DNA from: Candidatus Auribacterota bacterium
Lineage (GTDB): Bacteria > Auribacterota > JAFGBW01 > JAFGJP01
Direction: 5' to 3'
Assembly (NCBI GenBank): GCA_023144635.1
Contig: JAGLFH010000030.1
Location: 144,386 to 208,385 of the forward strand
DNA: 64,000 nucleotides
Positions 8,684 to 17,064 of the stretch are shown here, in pieces. The stretch's first letter is position 1. Every line of letters begins with the position of its first letter. Both the position numbers and the translations under genes were made by a program. The notes under the pieces are model-generated. The model had not been told where the DNA came from, searched no databases, and saw only the letters and a list, made by a program, of their open reading frames with translations.

Positions 8684-9577
8684 ATGAAGTATTTAATACT
8701 GCTAATCGATGATGATTCGGATTTTGTAGAAGCTACTAGGTTGTTGTTAGAAGCTAATGATTATAAAGTAATTACTGCAAAAAATGGACAGGAAGGCTTC
8801 CAAAAAGTAAAAAAAGAGTCACCGAACTTAATTATATTAGATATGATGATGACTTATAAGACTGAAGGTGCCGAAACAGCAAAAGCTATTACAGCAGATG
8901 CGTCAACTAAAGATATTCCCTTAATAATGATAACAGGAGCTAGAAAAGAATTTTCTTTTCCTTTTGAGCTTAAAGCTAATCAGCCAGGATTGCCTGTTAA
9001 AGTTATCTTAGAAAAACCTGTAGACCCTGAGCATTTACTTAAAACAGTCGCTTTATATATAGCAAAAAGGGGAGATGAACCTGTAAAAAAGCAGGTAGAA
9101 GTAAAAAATTTAATCAATAAATGGCAGGATAAAGAAGGTAATTTAATTATGATATTGCATGAGCTTCAGAATTATTATGGTTATATACCTCGAGATGTTG
9201 CTTTTAATCTAACAAGAGATTTAGGCATTCCTTTAGCTAGAATTTATGAAGTAATTTCCTTTTATCACTATTTTCAGCTTGAGCCTCCGGGCAAGCATAT
9301 TATTTCTGTTTGTATGGGGACAGCCTGTTATTTAAAGGGGGCTACTCAATTATTTAAAGAGTTAAAAGATATTCTGAATATTGAAGAGGGAGAAATAACA
9401 AAAGATGGCTTATTTCAATTAAAGGGAGTTAGATGTATTGGCTGTTGTGGGCTTGCTCCTGTAATTATGATAGATGAAAAAGTTTATGGCAATTTAAAAG
9501 CAGGAGATTTAATGGATATTATTTCTCAATATAGCAATAAGTCTGAAAAGAGTGTTAAAGAAGGAGTAGTAGTATGA
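8684..9577 (+). CDS. Response-regulator receiver fused to NuoE/HydC-like [2Fe-2S] hydrogenase subunit
   Basis: A 297-residue fusion. Residues 1-130 are a complete receiver: acidic pocket D9-D11, phosphoacceptor D53 (LIILD), T84 and K111 (EKP). Residues about 136-285 are a NuoE/HydC/HndA-type thioredoxin-like [2Fe-2S] subunit with the ligand pattern C210-x4-C215 (CMGTAC) and C251-x3-C255 (CIGCC), plus the usual N-terminal helical part (LHELQNYYGYIPRDVA). NuoE-like subunits feed electrons to or from the flavoprotein in NADH-linked and electron-bifurcating hydrogenases. A receiver domain is not a normal part of this family. The same frame is open through both domains, with no stop or shift. The next gene overlaps its stop by 4 bases (ATGA), which argues for tightly coupled translation. 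Confidence 0.93.
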   Translation: MKYLILLIDDDSDFVEATRLLLEANDYKVITAKNGQEGFQKVKKESPNLIILDMMMTYKTEGAETAKAITADASTKDIPLIMITGARKEFSFPFELKANQPGLPVKVILEKPVDPEHLLKTVALYIAKRGDEPVKKQVEVKNLINKWQDKEGNLIMILHELQNYYGYIPRDVAFNLTRDLGIPLARIYEVISFYHYFQLEPPGKHIISVCMGTACYLKGATQLFKELKDILNIEEGEITKDGLFQLKGVRCIGCCGLAPVIMIDEKVYGNLKAGDLMDIISQYSNKSEKSVKEGVVV

Positions 9578-9924
9578 GCAAGTTAACATTAGATAGCTTT
9601 AAGAATAAGTCAAAAAAAGCAAAAAAAAATAATACAAACTTTATAAAAGTTGGTTTAAGTACCTGTGGCATTGCGGCGGGTGCAGATACGGTGTTTAATG
9701 TTTTAAAAGAAGAGCTTAAAAAAAAGGAAATAAATGTTCCTGTTCTTAGATGTGGTTGTGCAGGGATGTGTTATGCAGAACCTCTAGTTGAAGTTAAGAT
9801 CGAAGGTATGCCGTGGATCATATATGGCAAAGTAAATGAAGATGTTGCATTAAAAATAATAAGAAAGCATGTTGCAAGAAAACAAGTTATCAATGATTAT
9901 ATCTTTTCAATAAAGGACGAATAA
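9574..9924 (+). CDS. Thioredoxin-like [2Fe-2S] ferredoxin subunit (HndB-like)
   Basis: A 116-residue protein with a basic N-terminus and a thioredoxin-like ferredoxin domain: STCGIAAGA near residue 30 and [12 protein letters not shown] in the middle provide the Cys ligands expected of this family. In NADP-reducing hydrogenases of the HndABCD type this is the separate small subunit; in HydB-type flavoproteins the same domain is fused to the N-terminus. Here it overlaps the upstream receiver-HydC gene by 4 bases and ends 1 base before the flavoprotein start, so it is almost certainly a stoichiometric component of the complex. Confidence 0.85.
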   Translation: MSKLTLDSFKNKSKKAKKNNTNFIKVGLSTCGIAAGADTVFNVLKEELKKKEINVPVLRCGCAGMCYAEPLVEVKIEGMPWIIYGKVNEDVALKIIRKHVARKQVINDYIFSIKDE

Positions 9925-9925
9925 A

Positions 9926-11665
9926 ATGCAGAACCAAAAGAAAATTATATTAGTTAAAGATACAAATATGGATAAAGAAACATCTAGCATGATTGATAAA
10001 TTCTTGTTTGGCCTTCGTGAAAGAGGATTGAGTGAGGATGTCAAAGTAATACGTGCTGCTGACCTTAATATTTATAATAAAGGTGTAGTCGTTAAAATTT
10101 GGCCGGAAAATATTACTTATGCAAATGTAAAAAAAGATGATATTGATTTGATTATTCATAGAACTGTCGAGAATGGCAAAAATATTGATGAACTTCTTGT
10201 AAGTGAAACAAATAAACAGCTGCGTATTGTATTAAGAAACTGTGGAATTATTGACCCTGAAAAGATAGATGATTATTTGGATAATGAAGGCTATTGTGCT
10301 TTGGCAAAAGTTCTTTCTGAATATAGTCCTGATGAGGTTATTGAACAGATGAAAATTAGTGGACTTAGAGGTAGAGGCGGCGGCGGATTTCCAACATGGA
10401 TGAAATGGAATTTTGCCAAAGCACAAAAAGAGGAAACAAAATATATTATATGTAATGCTGACGAAGGTGATCCGGGTGCTTATATGGATCGTAGCGTTTT
10501 GGAAGGAGATCCGCATTCTGTCATCGAGGGAATGATAATTGCCGGATATACTGTTGGAGCCCAAAAAGGTTATTTATATATTAGAGCAGAATATCCTTTA
10601 GCTATTAAAAGAATAACTTTAGCGATAAATCAGGCAAGAGAGAAGGGGCTTTTAGGTGATAATATATTAGGTACAGATTTTTCTTTTGATCTAGATGTAC
10701 GCTTGGGTGCAGGAGCTTTTGTTTGTGGAGAAGAAACAGCCTTGATCGCTTCTATAGAAGGGAAAAGAGGATGTCCCTCTCCAAGGCCACCTTATCCATC
10801 TGTAAACGGATTATGGGGAAAACCTACTATTATTAATAATGTAGAGACCTTAGCCAATATTGCTCCTATTTTGCATAATGGTGGTGATTGGTTTGCATCA
10901 ATTGGCACAGAGAAATCCAAAGGAACAAAAGTGTTTGCATTAACGGGGAAAGTTAATAATTCAAGCTTAATTGAAGTTCCTATGGGGACTACGCTAAGAG
11001 ATATTGTTTATAACATAGGCGGCGGTGTTTTAAATAACAAAAAAATAAAAGCTGTTCAAACCGGAGGCCCTTCCGGAGGAGTTATTCCGGAGAATCTTTT
11101 AGATACATCAATTGATTATGAAAATCTGCAGAGGCTTGGTTCCATAATGGGGTCTGGAGGTATGATAGTTATGGACGAAGACGATTGTATGGTAGATATA
11201 GCAAAGTTCTACCTTCAATTTTGTGTAGATGAATCTTGTGGTAAATGTGCGCCTTGCCGAATTGGTGGAAAGCAGATGCTTAATATTTTGAGTAATATTT
11301 CTGAAGGTAAAGGAGATTTGGAAGATATTTCCAGTTTAAAAAGAATATCCCAAGCATTACAAAAAGCATCACTCTGTGGTCTGGGGCAGACAGCACCGAA
11401 CCCCGTTGTTTCTACTTTAAAACATTTTGAAGAGGAATATATTGAACATATAAATGAAAAAATATGTAGGGCAAAAAAATGTTCATTACTTTCAATTTAT
11501 GAAATTATTGAGGAGAAATGTAAACGATGTTCACTTTGTCAGAGAAGTTGTCCTGTTGAGGCAATAAATGGAAATAGAGAAGTTGGTTTTACTATTGATC
11601 AGGAAAAGTGTATTAAATGTGGAAAATGTTTTGAAGTGTGTAAATTTGAAGCAGTTTCTCTATAA
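9926..11665 (+). CDS. NuoF/HydB-like NAD(P)H- and FMN-binding hydrogenase subunit
   Basis: A 579-residue flavoprotein subunit of a multimeric [FeFe] hydrogenase. Domains in order: a thioredoxin-like N-terminal region (about 1-95) that has lost its Cys residues; the NuoF core with the FMN/NADH motifs [14 protein letters not shown] and [14 protein letters not shown], then [13 protein letters not shown]; an SLBB-like part; the [4Fe-4S] N3-type site [13 protein letters not shown] with a fourth Cys in [12 protein letters not shown]; and a C-terminal two-cluster ferredoxin ([11 protein letters not shown] and [11 protein letters not shown]). This layout is typical of HydB/HndC of electron-bifurcating or NADP-reducing hydrogenases. 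HydA follows 40 bases downstream with no terminator between. Confidence 0.92.
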   Translation: MQNQKKIILVKDTNMDKETSSMIDKFLFGLRERGLSEDVKVIRAADLNIYNKGVVVKIWPENITYANVKKDDIDLIIHRTVENGKNIDELLVSETNKQLRIVLRNCGIIDPEKIDDYLDNEGYCALAKVLSEYSPDEVIEQMKISGLRGRGGGGFPTWMKWNFAKAQKEETKYIICNADEGDPGAYMDRSVLEGDPHSVIEGMIIAGYTVGAQKGYLYIRAEYPLAIKRITLAINQAREKGLLGDNILGTDFSFDLDVRLGAGAFVCGEETALIASIEGKRGCPSPRPPYPSVNGLWGKPTIINNVETLANIAPILHNGGDWFASIGTEKSKGTKVFALTGKVNNSSLIEVPMGTTLRDIVYNIGGGVLNNKKIKAVQTGGPSGGVIPENLLDTSIDYENLQRLGSIMGSGGMIVMDEDDCMVDIAKFYLQFCVDESCGKCAPCRIGGKQMLNILSNISEGKGDLEDISSLKRISQALQKASLCGLGQTAPNPVVSTLKHFEEEYIEHINEKICRAKKCSLLSIYEIIEEKCKRCSLCQRSCPVEAINGNREVGFTIDQEKCIKCGKCFEVCKFEAVSL

Positions 11666-11705
11666 GGCAAATTATAGAAGATTTTTTTATTGAAGGAGTT
11701 ATTAA

Positions 11706-13451
11706 ATGGGAAAAGCATATATTAACAAAATAGAAGTTGATTTTAACGATGGAGATACTATTCTCGAGACCGCTTCTAGTGTACAGATAAAAATTCCTAC
11801 ATTATGTAAGCATCCCGATCTGTCCCCGACAGGAGGCTGCGGTATTTGTGTTGTTAAAATTGAAGGTACAAATAAGATGCTTCGTGCCTGTTGTACGAAA
11901 ATTGAAGACGGAATGAAAATAATAACCCACGACCCAGAAATTGTTGAGATAAGAAGAACAGTAATCGAACTTATCTTATCTGATCATCCTAACGACTGTT
12001 TGATATGTGGACGGAATAATAATTGTGAGTTACAAACCATTGTTGCAGATTTTGGAATTAGAGAAGAATCTTTTGAGAAAATAGTAAAAGAAATACCGCA
12101 AGACAAATCAACCGGAACCATTAAACTGGAACCTTCAAAATGTATTAAATGTGGAAGATGTATTGAAGTTTGCCAGGATATTCAAAATGTTTGGGCTCTT
12201 TCGTTTTTAGAAAGAGGTATCAATACGCGTATGGCACCTGCAGGGGATATACAGTTAAAAGATTCTCCCTGTGTTAGATGTGGACAATGTTCCGCTCATT
12301 GCCCAACAGGAGCAATTTTTGAACATGATCATACAAGAGAAGTTTGGGCGGAACTGCAGAATCCGGATATGCATTGTATTGTTCAAATAGCTCCGTCGGT
12401 AAGAGTTGCTGTTGGGGAAGGTTTCGGCTATGCTCCTGGAGAGAATCTGACTAATAAACTATATGCTGCATTAAGACGTTTAGGTTTTAATACGGTTTTT
12501 GATACAAATTTTTCTGCAGATGTAACTATCATGGAAGAAGCTAGCGAATTTGTTGAAAGATTTGTTCATAAAAAAGGTGTTTTGCCTCTAATAACTACAT
12601 GTTGTCCTGCTTGGGTGGATTTCATGGAAAAATTTCATACTGATATTATACCTCATTTTTCTTCTGCAAAATCTCCTCAGGAAATAATGGGGACGTTATG
12701 TAAGACATATTATGCTGAAAAGAAAGGTATTGATCCAAGTAAAATACGAGTTATATCAATTATGCCTTGTACCGCTAAAAAATATGAAATCTCCAGATCT
12801 AATGAAATGTTTGCATCAGGTTATCAGAGTACAGACTTTGTTTTGACTACGAGAGAATTGATTAGAATGATAAAACAAGCAGGGATTGATTTTAATTTTA
12901 TTGAAGGCGAAGAACCTGATAATTTAATGGGTGATTATTCCGGTGCAGGAACTATTTTTGGTGTAACTGGCGGAGTCATGGAGGCAGCTCTAAGAACAGC
13001 ACATCATTTTATTACAGGAAATAAGTTAGAAAAAGTTGAATTTGAAAATGTTCGCGGACTTGATGGTGTAAAAGAAACATCTGTTGAAATTAGCGGAAAT
13101 ATTTTAAAAATAGTTGTTGCGCATGGTCTTGGTAATGTAGAATATGTGTTGAATAAAGTCAAGGAAGCAAAAGATAAAGGCAAAGAGATTCCATATCATT
13201 TTATTGAGGTTATGGCATGTTCTGGTGGCTGTATAGGCGGTGGAGGTCAACCCTATGGTGTTACGGATGAGATTAGAAAAGCACGTGCAAAAGGTCTATA
13301 TTCTGATGATAAAAACAGTGAAGTAAGGTGTAGCCATGAAAATCCATTTATTAAACAACTATACAAAGAGTTTTTAGGTGAACCTTTAAGTGAAAAAGCA
13401 CATCATTTGTTACATACAAAATATGTACCGAGGCCTGAATATAAAAAGTAG
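11706..13451 (+). CDS. hydA: [FeFe] hydrogenase catalytic subunit HydA (multi-subunit type)
   Basis: Catalyses reversible proton reduction to H2 at the H-cluster. The 581-residue protein has an N-terminal [2Fe-2S] ferredoxin domain (C34, C45, C48, C62/C63 region), a His-ligated cluster region (HPNDCLICGRNNNCELQ, about 94-110), a double [4Fe-4S] ferredoxin (CIKCGRCIEVC about 146-156 and CVRCGQCSAHC about 189-199) and the H-domain. H-cluster motifs are L1 TTCCPAW with C299/C300, L2 MPCTAKK with C355 and L3 MACSGGC with C505/C509. L1 has T where S is usual and L3 has S506 where P is usual. The gene lies after HydC- and HydB-like subunits and before the maturases. Confidence 0.95.
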   Translation: MGKAYINKIEVDFNDGDTILETASSVQIKIPTLCKHPDLSPTGGCGICVVKIEGTNKMLRACCTKIEDGMKIITHDPEIVEIRRTVIELILSDHPNDCLICGRNNNCELQTIVADFGIREESFEKIVKEIPQDKSTGTIKLEPSKCIKCGRCIEVCQDIQNVWALSFLERGINTRMAPAGDIQLKDSPCVRCGQCSAHCPTGAIFEHDHTREVWAELQNPDMHCIVQIAPSVRVAVGEGFGYAPGENLTNKLYAALRRLGFNTVFDTNFSADVTIMEEASEFVERFVHKKGVLPLITTCCPAWVDFMEKFHTDIIPHFSSAKSPQEIMGTLCKTYYAEKKGIDPSKIRVISIMPCTAKKYEISRSNEMFASGYQSTDFVLTTRELIRMIKQAGIDFNFIEGEEPDNLMGDYSGAGTIFGVTGGVMEAALRTAHHFITGNKLEKVEFENVRGLDGVKETSVEISGNILKIVVAHGLGNVEYVLNKVKEAKDKGKEIPYHFIEVMACSGGCIGGGGQPYGVTDEIRKARAKGLYSDDKNSEVRCSHENPFIKQLYKEFLGEPLSEKAHHLLHTKYVPRPEYKK

Positions 13452-13486
13452 ATGTTAACATTTATTTATTTAAAAGGAGGTAGTTA

Positions 13487-13870
13487 GTGAGCAAGAGAAT
13501 ATTAATTATTGATGATGATCCTGATTTTGTGCAAGCAGTTGTTAATTTGCTGGAAGCAAATAATTATGAAGTAGCTACAGCAAATAATGGAGAAAATGGA
13601 TTAAGCAAGGCAAAAGAAATAGTTCCTGATTTAATTACTTTAGATTTAATGATGACTAATGATAGTGAAGGTTTTGATATTAGCAAAAAAATCAATGAAG
13701 ATGATTTATTGAAAGATATTCCTATTATAATGATCTCAGGAGTTAAGAAGTTTGATAATTGTGCCTATGATTTTGAAACTGGTAAAAAAACAATTCCAGC
13801 AAAAGCTTTTCTTGAAAAACCAATTAATCCTGAGAAGCTGTTAAGTACTATTAAGCAGCATATCGGATAA
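13487..13870 (+). CDS. Stand-alone response-regulator receiver, paralogue of the fused receiver
   Basis: A 127-residue single-domain receiver with D9-D11, phosphoacceptor D53 (LITLD), a Ser in the Thr/Ser position (IIMISG) and Lys in LEKP. It shares with the receiver fused to the HydC-like subunit the same N-terminus, LLEAN-Y-V, MMT followed by S/TEG, and the EKP--PE-LL ending, so the two look like recent duplicates. AAAGGAGG precedes the start codon GTG at 13487. Lacking an output domain, it probably acts by protein contact, as a phosphate sink or as a shuttle for the upstream kinase. Confidence 0.9.
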   Translation: MSKRILIIDDDPDFVQAVVNLLEANNYEVATANNGENGLSKAKEIVPDLITLDLMMTNDSEGFDISKKINEDDLLKDIPIIMISGVKKFDNCAYDFETGKKTIPAKAFLEKPINPEKLLSTIKQHIG

Positions 13871-13909
13871 AATAATAGCTTGTTCTACCTGCAATTAAGG
13901 ACTGAAAAT

Positions 13910-13990
13910 TTCTGAGATTAAGGGTTTATATAACAATATAAATCGACCCGGTTATAATCTCAGAATATATGGGATGTAGCTGGGTTTTTT
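13910..13990 (+). promoter_or_regulatory. Possible attenuator/leader RNA before the H-cluster maturation genes
   Basis: In the gap between the receiver and the TM1266-type gene, TCTGAGATTA (13911-13920) pairs perfectly with 13955-13964. Within it GGGTTTATAT (13922-13931) can pair with 13936-13949 (bulged), giving a long imperfect hairpin. The inner ACCCGG (13946-13951) can instead pair with CTGGGT (13980-13985), which is followed by a run of T. The two foldings exclude each other, the arrangement expected of an attenuator or riboswitch expression platform. I do not recognise the RNA family. Confidence 0.4.
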
Positions 13991-14022
13991 ATTATTATTA
14001 ATATTAAAAAGGAGAAATGGTA

Positions 14023-14274
14023 ATGCAAAAACAAAGGTTAGGATTTGTAGGGATTATAGTAGAGGATAGAATAAAATCAGCAGATCCTGTAAATCATATT
14101 TTATCTGATTATGGAAATCATATAGTTGCTAGAGTAGGGATCCCATATAAAGGGAAAAACTGTAGTGTTATTACGCTTGTTATTGATATGACAACAGATG
14201 AGCTTGGATCATTAACAGGAAAATTGGGTTCTTTAAAAGGTGTTTTAATTAAATCAGCATTAATGCAAAAGTAA
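14023..14274 (+). CDS. TM1266-type iron-only hydrogenase system putative regulator
   Basis: An 83-residue protein resembling the small ACT/NikR-C-like TM1266 family that recurs beside [FeFe]-hydrogenase maturation genes; its exact role is not established. Visible features are RLGFVGIIVEDR at the N-terminus, a central IVARVGIPYKGKNCSVITLVID strand region and the ending LKGVLIKSALMQK. ATG 14023 is preferred to ATG 14017 because AAAAAGGAG then lies eight bases upstream; with 14017 the spacing would be only about two bases. It is followed by hydF after 22 bases. Confidence 0.82.
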   Translation: MQKQRLGFVGIIVEDRIKSADPVNHILSDYGNHIVARVGIPYKGKNCSVITLVIDMTTDELGSLTGKLGSLKGVLIKSALMQK

Positions 14275-14296
14275 TTAATAATTATTAAAGGTAATA

Positions 14297-15556
14297 ATGA
14301 AAATAACACCAAAGTCATTACGTTTACAAATTGGTATTTTTGGACGCACAAATGTAGGAAAGTCCAGTTTTTTAAATTTGATCTCAGGACAGGATGTTGC
14401 CATCACATCGCAAGTTCCTGGAACGACCACTGATGTTGTTGAAAAAGTAATGGAATTGCTTCCAGTAGGACCTGTTGTATTTCTAGATACTGCAGGGATA
14501 GATGATAATTCGCTTTTATCAGAAAAAAGAATTTATAAAACAAATAAGATTTTTAATAGGGCAGATGTAATTGTTCTGGTAATAGAACCTAATAAATGGA
14601 GCAGTTTTGAAGAGAGTATAGTTGAATCAGCACAAAAATATAATACTCCTCTGATTATTGTTATAAATAAGTCAGACATAGAAAATCCTTTAAATGAATT
14701 TATTTCTTCATTAAAGGAAAGGTCTGCTCAAGTAATGACTTGTTCTAGTACAGATGTTGATCGCAGGGATAAATATGTTCATAGATTTAAAGCTCTTTTA
14801 ATGTCTATTTGTCCGAAGAGTTTTTTAAATCCACCGCCATTGCTTGGTGATTTAATACCTAAAGGGAAAATGGCTGTATTTATTATTCCTATTGATAAAG
14901 AAGCTCCTAAAGGAAGAATTATACTGCCACAAGTACAGGCTATACGAGATATTCTTGATCATGGTCAATCAGTTGTTGTCGTAAGAGAATTAGAATATAA
15001 AAAAGTTTTAGCACAATTGAAGGAGCCGCCGGCTTTAGTTGTATGTGATTCACAAGTAGTAGATAAAATGGTTGCGGAGACACCTGACAATGTGAAATGT
15101 ACAACTTTTTCAATTTTATTAGCTAGATTAAAAGGTGATTTAGTTACATTAGTAAAAGGCATAGCTGCTTTAGAAACATTAAAGGAAAACGACAGTATTC
15201 TTATTGCAGAGAGTTGTTCTCATCATGCTATTGAAGACGATATTGGAAGAATTAAAATACCTAAATGGTTAAACAAATACAAAGGTTTTAATGTTAAATG
15301 GGATGTTAGTTCTGGGAGAGATTATCCTGATGACCTAAAAAAATATAAGTTAGTGATACATTGTGGAGCTTGCATGATTACAAGAAGAGAGATGTTGACA
15401 AGGATAGAAAAAGCAGCTCAGGAAGGTGTGTTTGTAACGAATTATGGAATATGTATTTCCCTAATGCATAATGTAATAGAAAGAGTTCTTGAACCTTTTA
15501 AAGATTCGCTGGATGCATATTTCAAAACAAAACAAACATTAGAAGGAGTAAAATAA
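14297..15556 (+). CDS. hydF: [FeFe] hydrogenase maturation GTPase HydF
   Basis: Scaffold on which the 2Fe subcluster is assembled before transfer to HydA. The 419-residue protein has an N-terminal GTPase domain with G1 GRTNVGKSS (16-24), a DTAG G3 motif and NKSD G4 motif, a dimerisation domain, and a C-terminal cluster-binding domain with SCSHH and HCGACMITRRE, matching the C-x-H plus HC-x2-C type ligand set of HydF. It starts 22 bases after the TM1266-type gene and ends 2 bases before hydG, indicating one transcript for the maturation genes. Confidence 0.95.
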   Translation: MKITPKSLRLQIGIFGRTNVGKSSFLNLISGQDVAITSQVPGTTTDVVEKVMELLPVGPVVFLDTAGIDDNSLLSEKRIYKTNKIFNRADVIVLVIEPNKWSSFEESIVESAQKYNTPLIIVINKSDIENPLNEFISSLKERSAQVMTCSSTDVDRRDKYVHRFKALLMSICPKSFLNPPPLLGDLIPKGKMAVFIIPIDKEAPKGRIILPQVQAIRDILDHGQSVVVVRELEYKKVLAQLKEPPALVVCDSQVVDKMVAETPDNVKCTTFSILLARLKGDLVTLVKGIAALETLKENDSILIAESCSHHAIEDDIGRIKIPKWLNKYKGFNVKWDVSSGRDYPDDLKKYKLVIHCGACMITRREMLTRIEKAAQEGVFVTNYGICISLMHNVIERVLEPFKDSLDAYFKTKQTLEGVK

Positions 15557-15558
15557 TA

Positions 15559-17055
15559 ATGCAGATAAAGGAACAAAACGAAATAAATTGGATTGACAGT
15601 CGCATTAAGCAAGATGAAATTGATAAATATCTGGATAATGGAAAGTGTTTTTTAGATGAAATTGAAATAAATAATGCATTAAAAGATAATTGTGAGCCGG
15701 ACTCCAATTATATTAGAAAGATATTAAATAAATCTTTAATGATAAAAAATTTATCATTAAAAGAAACAGCTGCTCTATTAAATGTAAAGGATCCTGATGT
15801 TTTGTCAGAAATGAAAGATGCTGCACTAAAGATAAAAAAGAAGGTTTATGATAATAGAGTTGTTACTTTTGCTCCATTATATTTGGGTAATTATTGTGTT
15901 AATAATTGTCTTTATTGCGGTTTTAAAAAAGATAATATTGATGCGCAAAGAAAAGTTTTAGATCATCAGGAAATAATTAATGAAACAAAAGCATTGGCTG
16001 GTGAAATAGGACATAAACGGCTCATTGTTGTTTATGGTGAACACCCAAAAAATGATATTGATTATATCGTAGATAGCATAAGCACAATCTATAATGTAAA
16101 AGTAAAAGCAAGGCAGGGCGAAGGAAATATCAGGCGGGTTAATGTTAATGCGCCTCCTTTTGCAATCAATGATTTAAAAAAATTGCCTCAAGTTGGTATA
16201 GGGACTTATCAGGTTTTTCAGGAAACTTATCACAGGCAAACTTATGAGCATATACATCCTTCTAATACTATTAAAGGAAATTACCTTTGGAGGCTTTATG
16301 CGATGCACAGAGCTTTTGAAGCAGGAATTGATGATATCGGTCTAGGAGTTTTATTTGGTTTGTATGATTGGAAGTTTGAAGTCATGGCTTTAATTAAACA
16401 TTCATTAGAATTGGAAAGGGTATTTGGAATTGGTCCGCATACGGTTTCTTTTCCTCGTTTAGAGCCAGCACTAAATACAAAGATGGATGATTTAATGAAT
16501 TATCAAGTATCTGATGAAGATTTTAAAAAGATAATTTTAGTTTTGCGATTATCAATCCCGCATACAGGTATGATTATTACTGCTAGAGAAAGCGGTGCAA
16601 TGAGAAAAGAATCACTTGAGCTTGGAGTTACACAAATGGATGCTTCTACAAAAATTGGGGTTGGAGCATATCAAAAAGATACCAATATACAGGATGAACA
16701 CAAACAACAATTTATTTTAGGAGATCAAAGAAGCCTTGATGAATTAATTAGAGAATTGTGTTCAGAAGGAATGATAACATCTTTTTGTACGGCAGGTTAT
16801 AGATGCGGACGAACTGGGAAATGTATTATGGACCTTCTCCGTAAAGGAGAGGAAGGGAAGTTTTGTAAGTTAAATGCCATTATTACTTTTCAAGAATGGT
16901 TGGATGATTTTTCAAGTGAAGATACTAAGAAAATTGCAAGACCTATCATTGAAAAGGAAATCAATGAAGTCCAAGAAAAATACCCAGAAATTTATCCAAA
17001 ATTTAAGGAATTTTATGAAAGAACTAAAAATGGGGAACGCGATTTATATATATAA
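15559..17055 (+). CDS. hydG: [FeFe] hydrogenase maturation radical SAM tyrosine lyase HydG
   Basis: Cleaves tyrosine to supply CO and CN ligands and an Fe(CO)2(CN) synthon for the H-cluster. The 498-residue protein has the radical SAM site C113-x3-C117-x2-C120 (CVNNCLYC) and a ThiH-like barrel. The C-terminal auxiliary cluster of HydG normally uses C-x2-C-x22-C. Here positions 410, 413 and 436 fit that spacing exactly, but 413 is Gly (FCTAGYRCGRTG); C416 and C422 lie nearby and could substitute. The rest of the C-terminal domain looks intact, so it is called functional with an atypical auxiliary site. Confidence 0.93.
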   Translation: MQIKEQNEINWIDSRIKQDEIDKYLDNGKCFLDEIEINNALKDNCEPDSNYIRKILNKSLMIKNLSLKETAALLNVKDPDVLSEMKDAALKIKKKVYDNRVVTFAPLYLGNYCVNNCLYCGFKKDNIDAQRKVLDHQEIINETKALAGEIGHKRLIVVYGEHPKNDIDYIVDSISTIYNVKVKARQGEGNIRRVNVNAPPFAINDLKKLPQVGIGTYQVFQETYHRQTYEHIHPSNTIKGNYLWRLYAMHRAFEAGIDDIGLGVLFGLYDWKFEVMALIKHSLELERVFGIGPHTVSFPRLEPALNTKMDDLMNYQVSDEDFKKIILVLRLSIPHTGMIITARESGAMRKESLELGVTQMDASTKIGVGAYQKDTNIQDEHKQQFILGDQRSLDELIRELCSEGMITSFCTAGYRCGRTGKCIMDLLRKGEEGKFCKLNAIITFQEWLDDFSSEDTKKIARPIIEKEINEVQEKYPEIYPKFKEFYERTKNGERDLYI

Positions 17056-17064
17056 ACGGTGATT

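Noticed and set aside
13970-13990. GGGATGTAGCTGGGT resembling the 5' part of a tRNA
   Set aside because: No D-arm, anticodon arm or matching 3' acceptor strand follows; the sequence runs into a T-tract.
13871-14016. Known riboswitch families (c-di-GMP-I, preQ1, fluoride)
   Set aside because: The conserved cores of these aptamers are not visible; only generic pairing can be supported.
16874-17062. Short + strand open frame ending at the hydE start region
   Set aside because: It is an alternative frame of the hydG 3' end, with Lys-rich translation and no homology.
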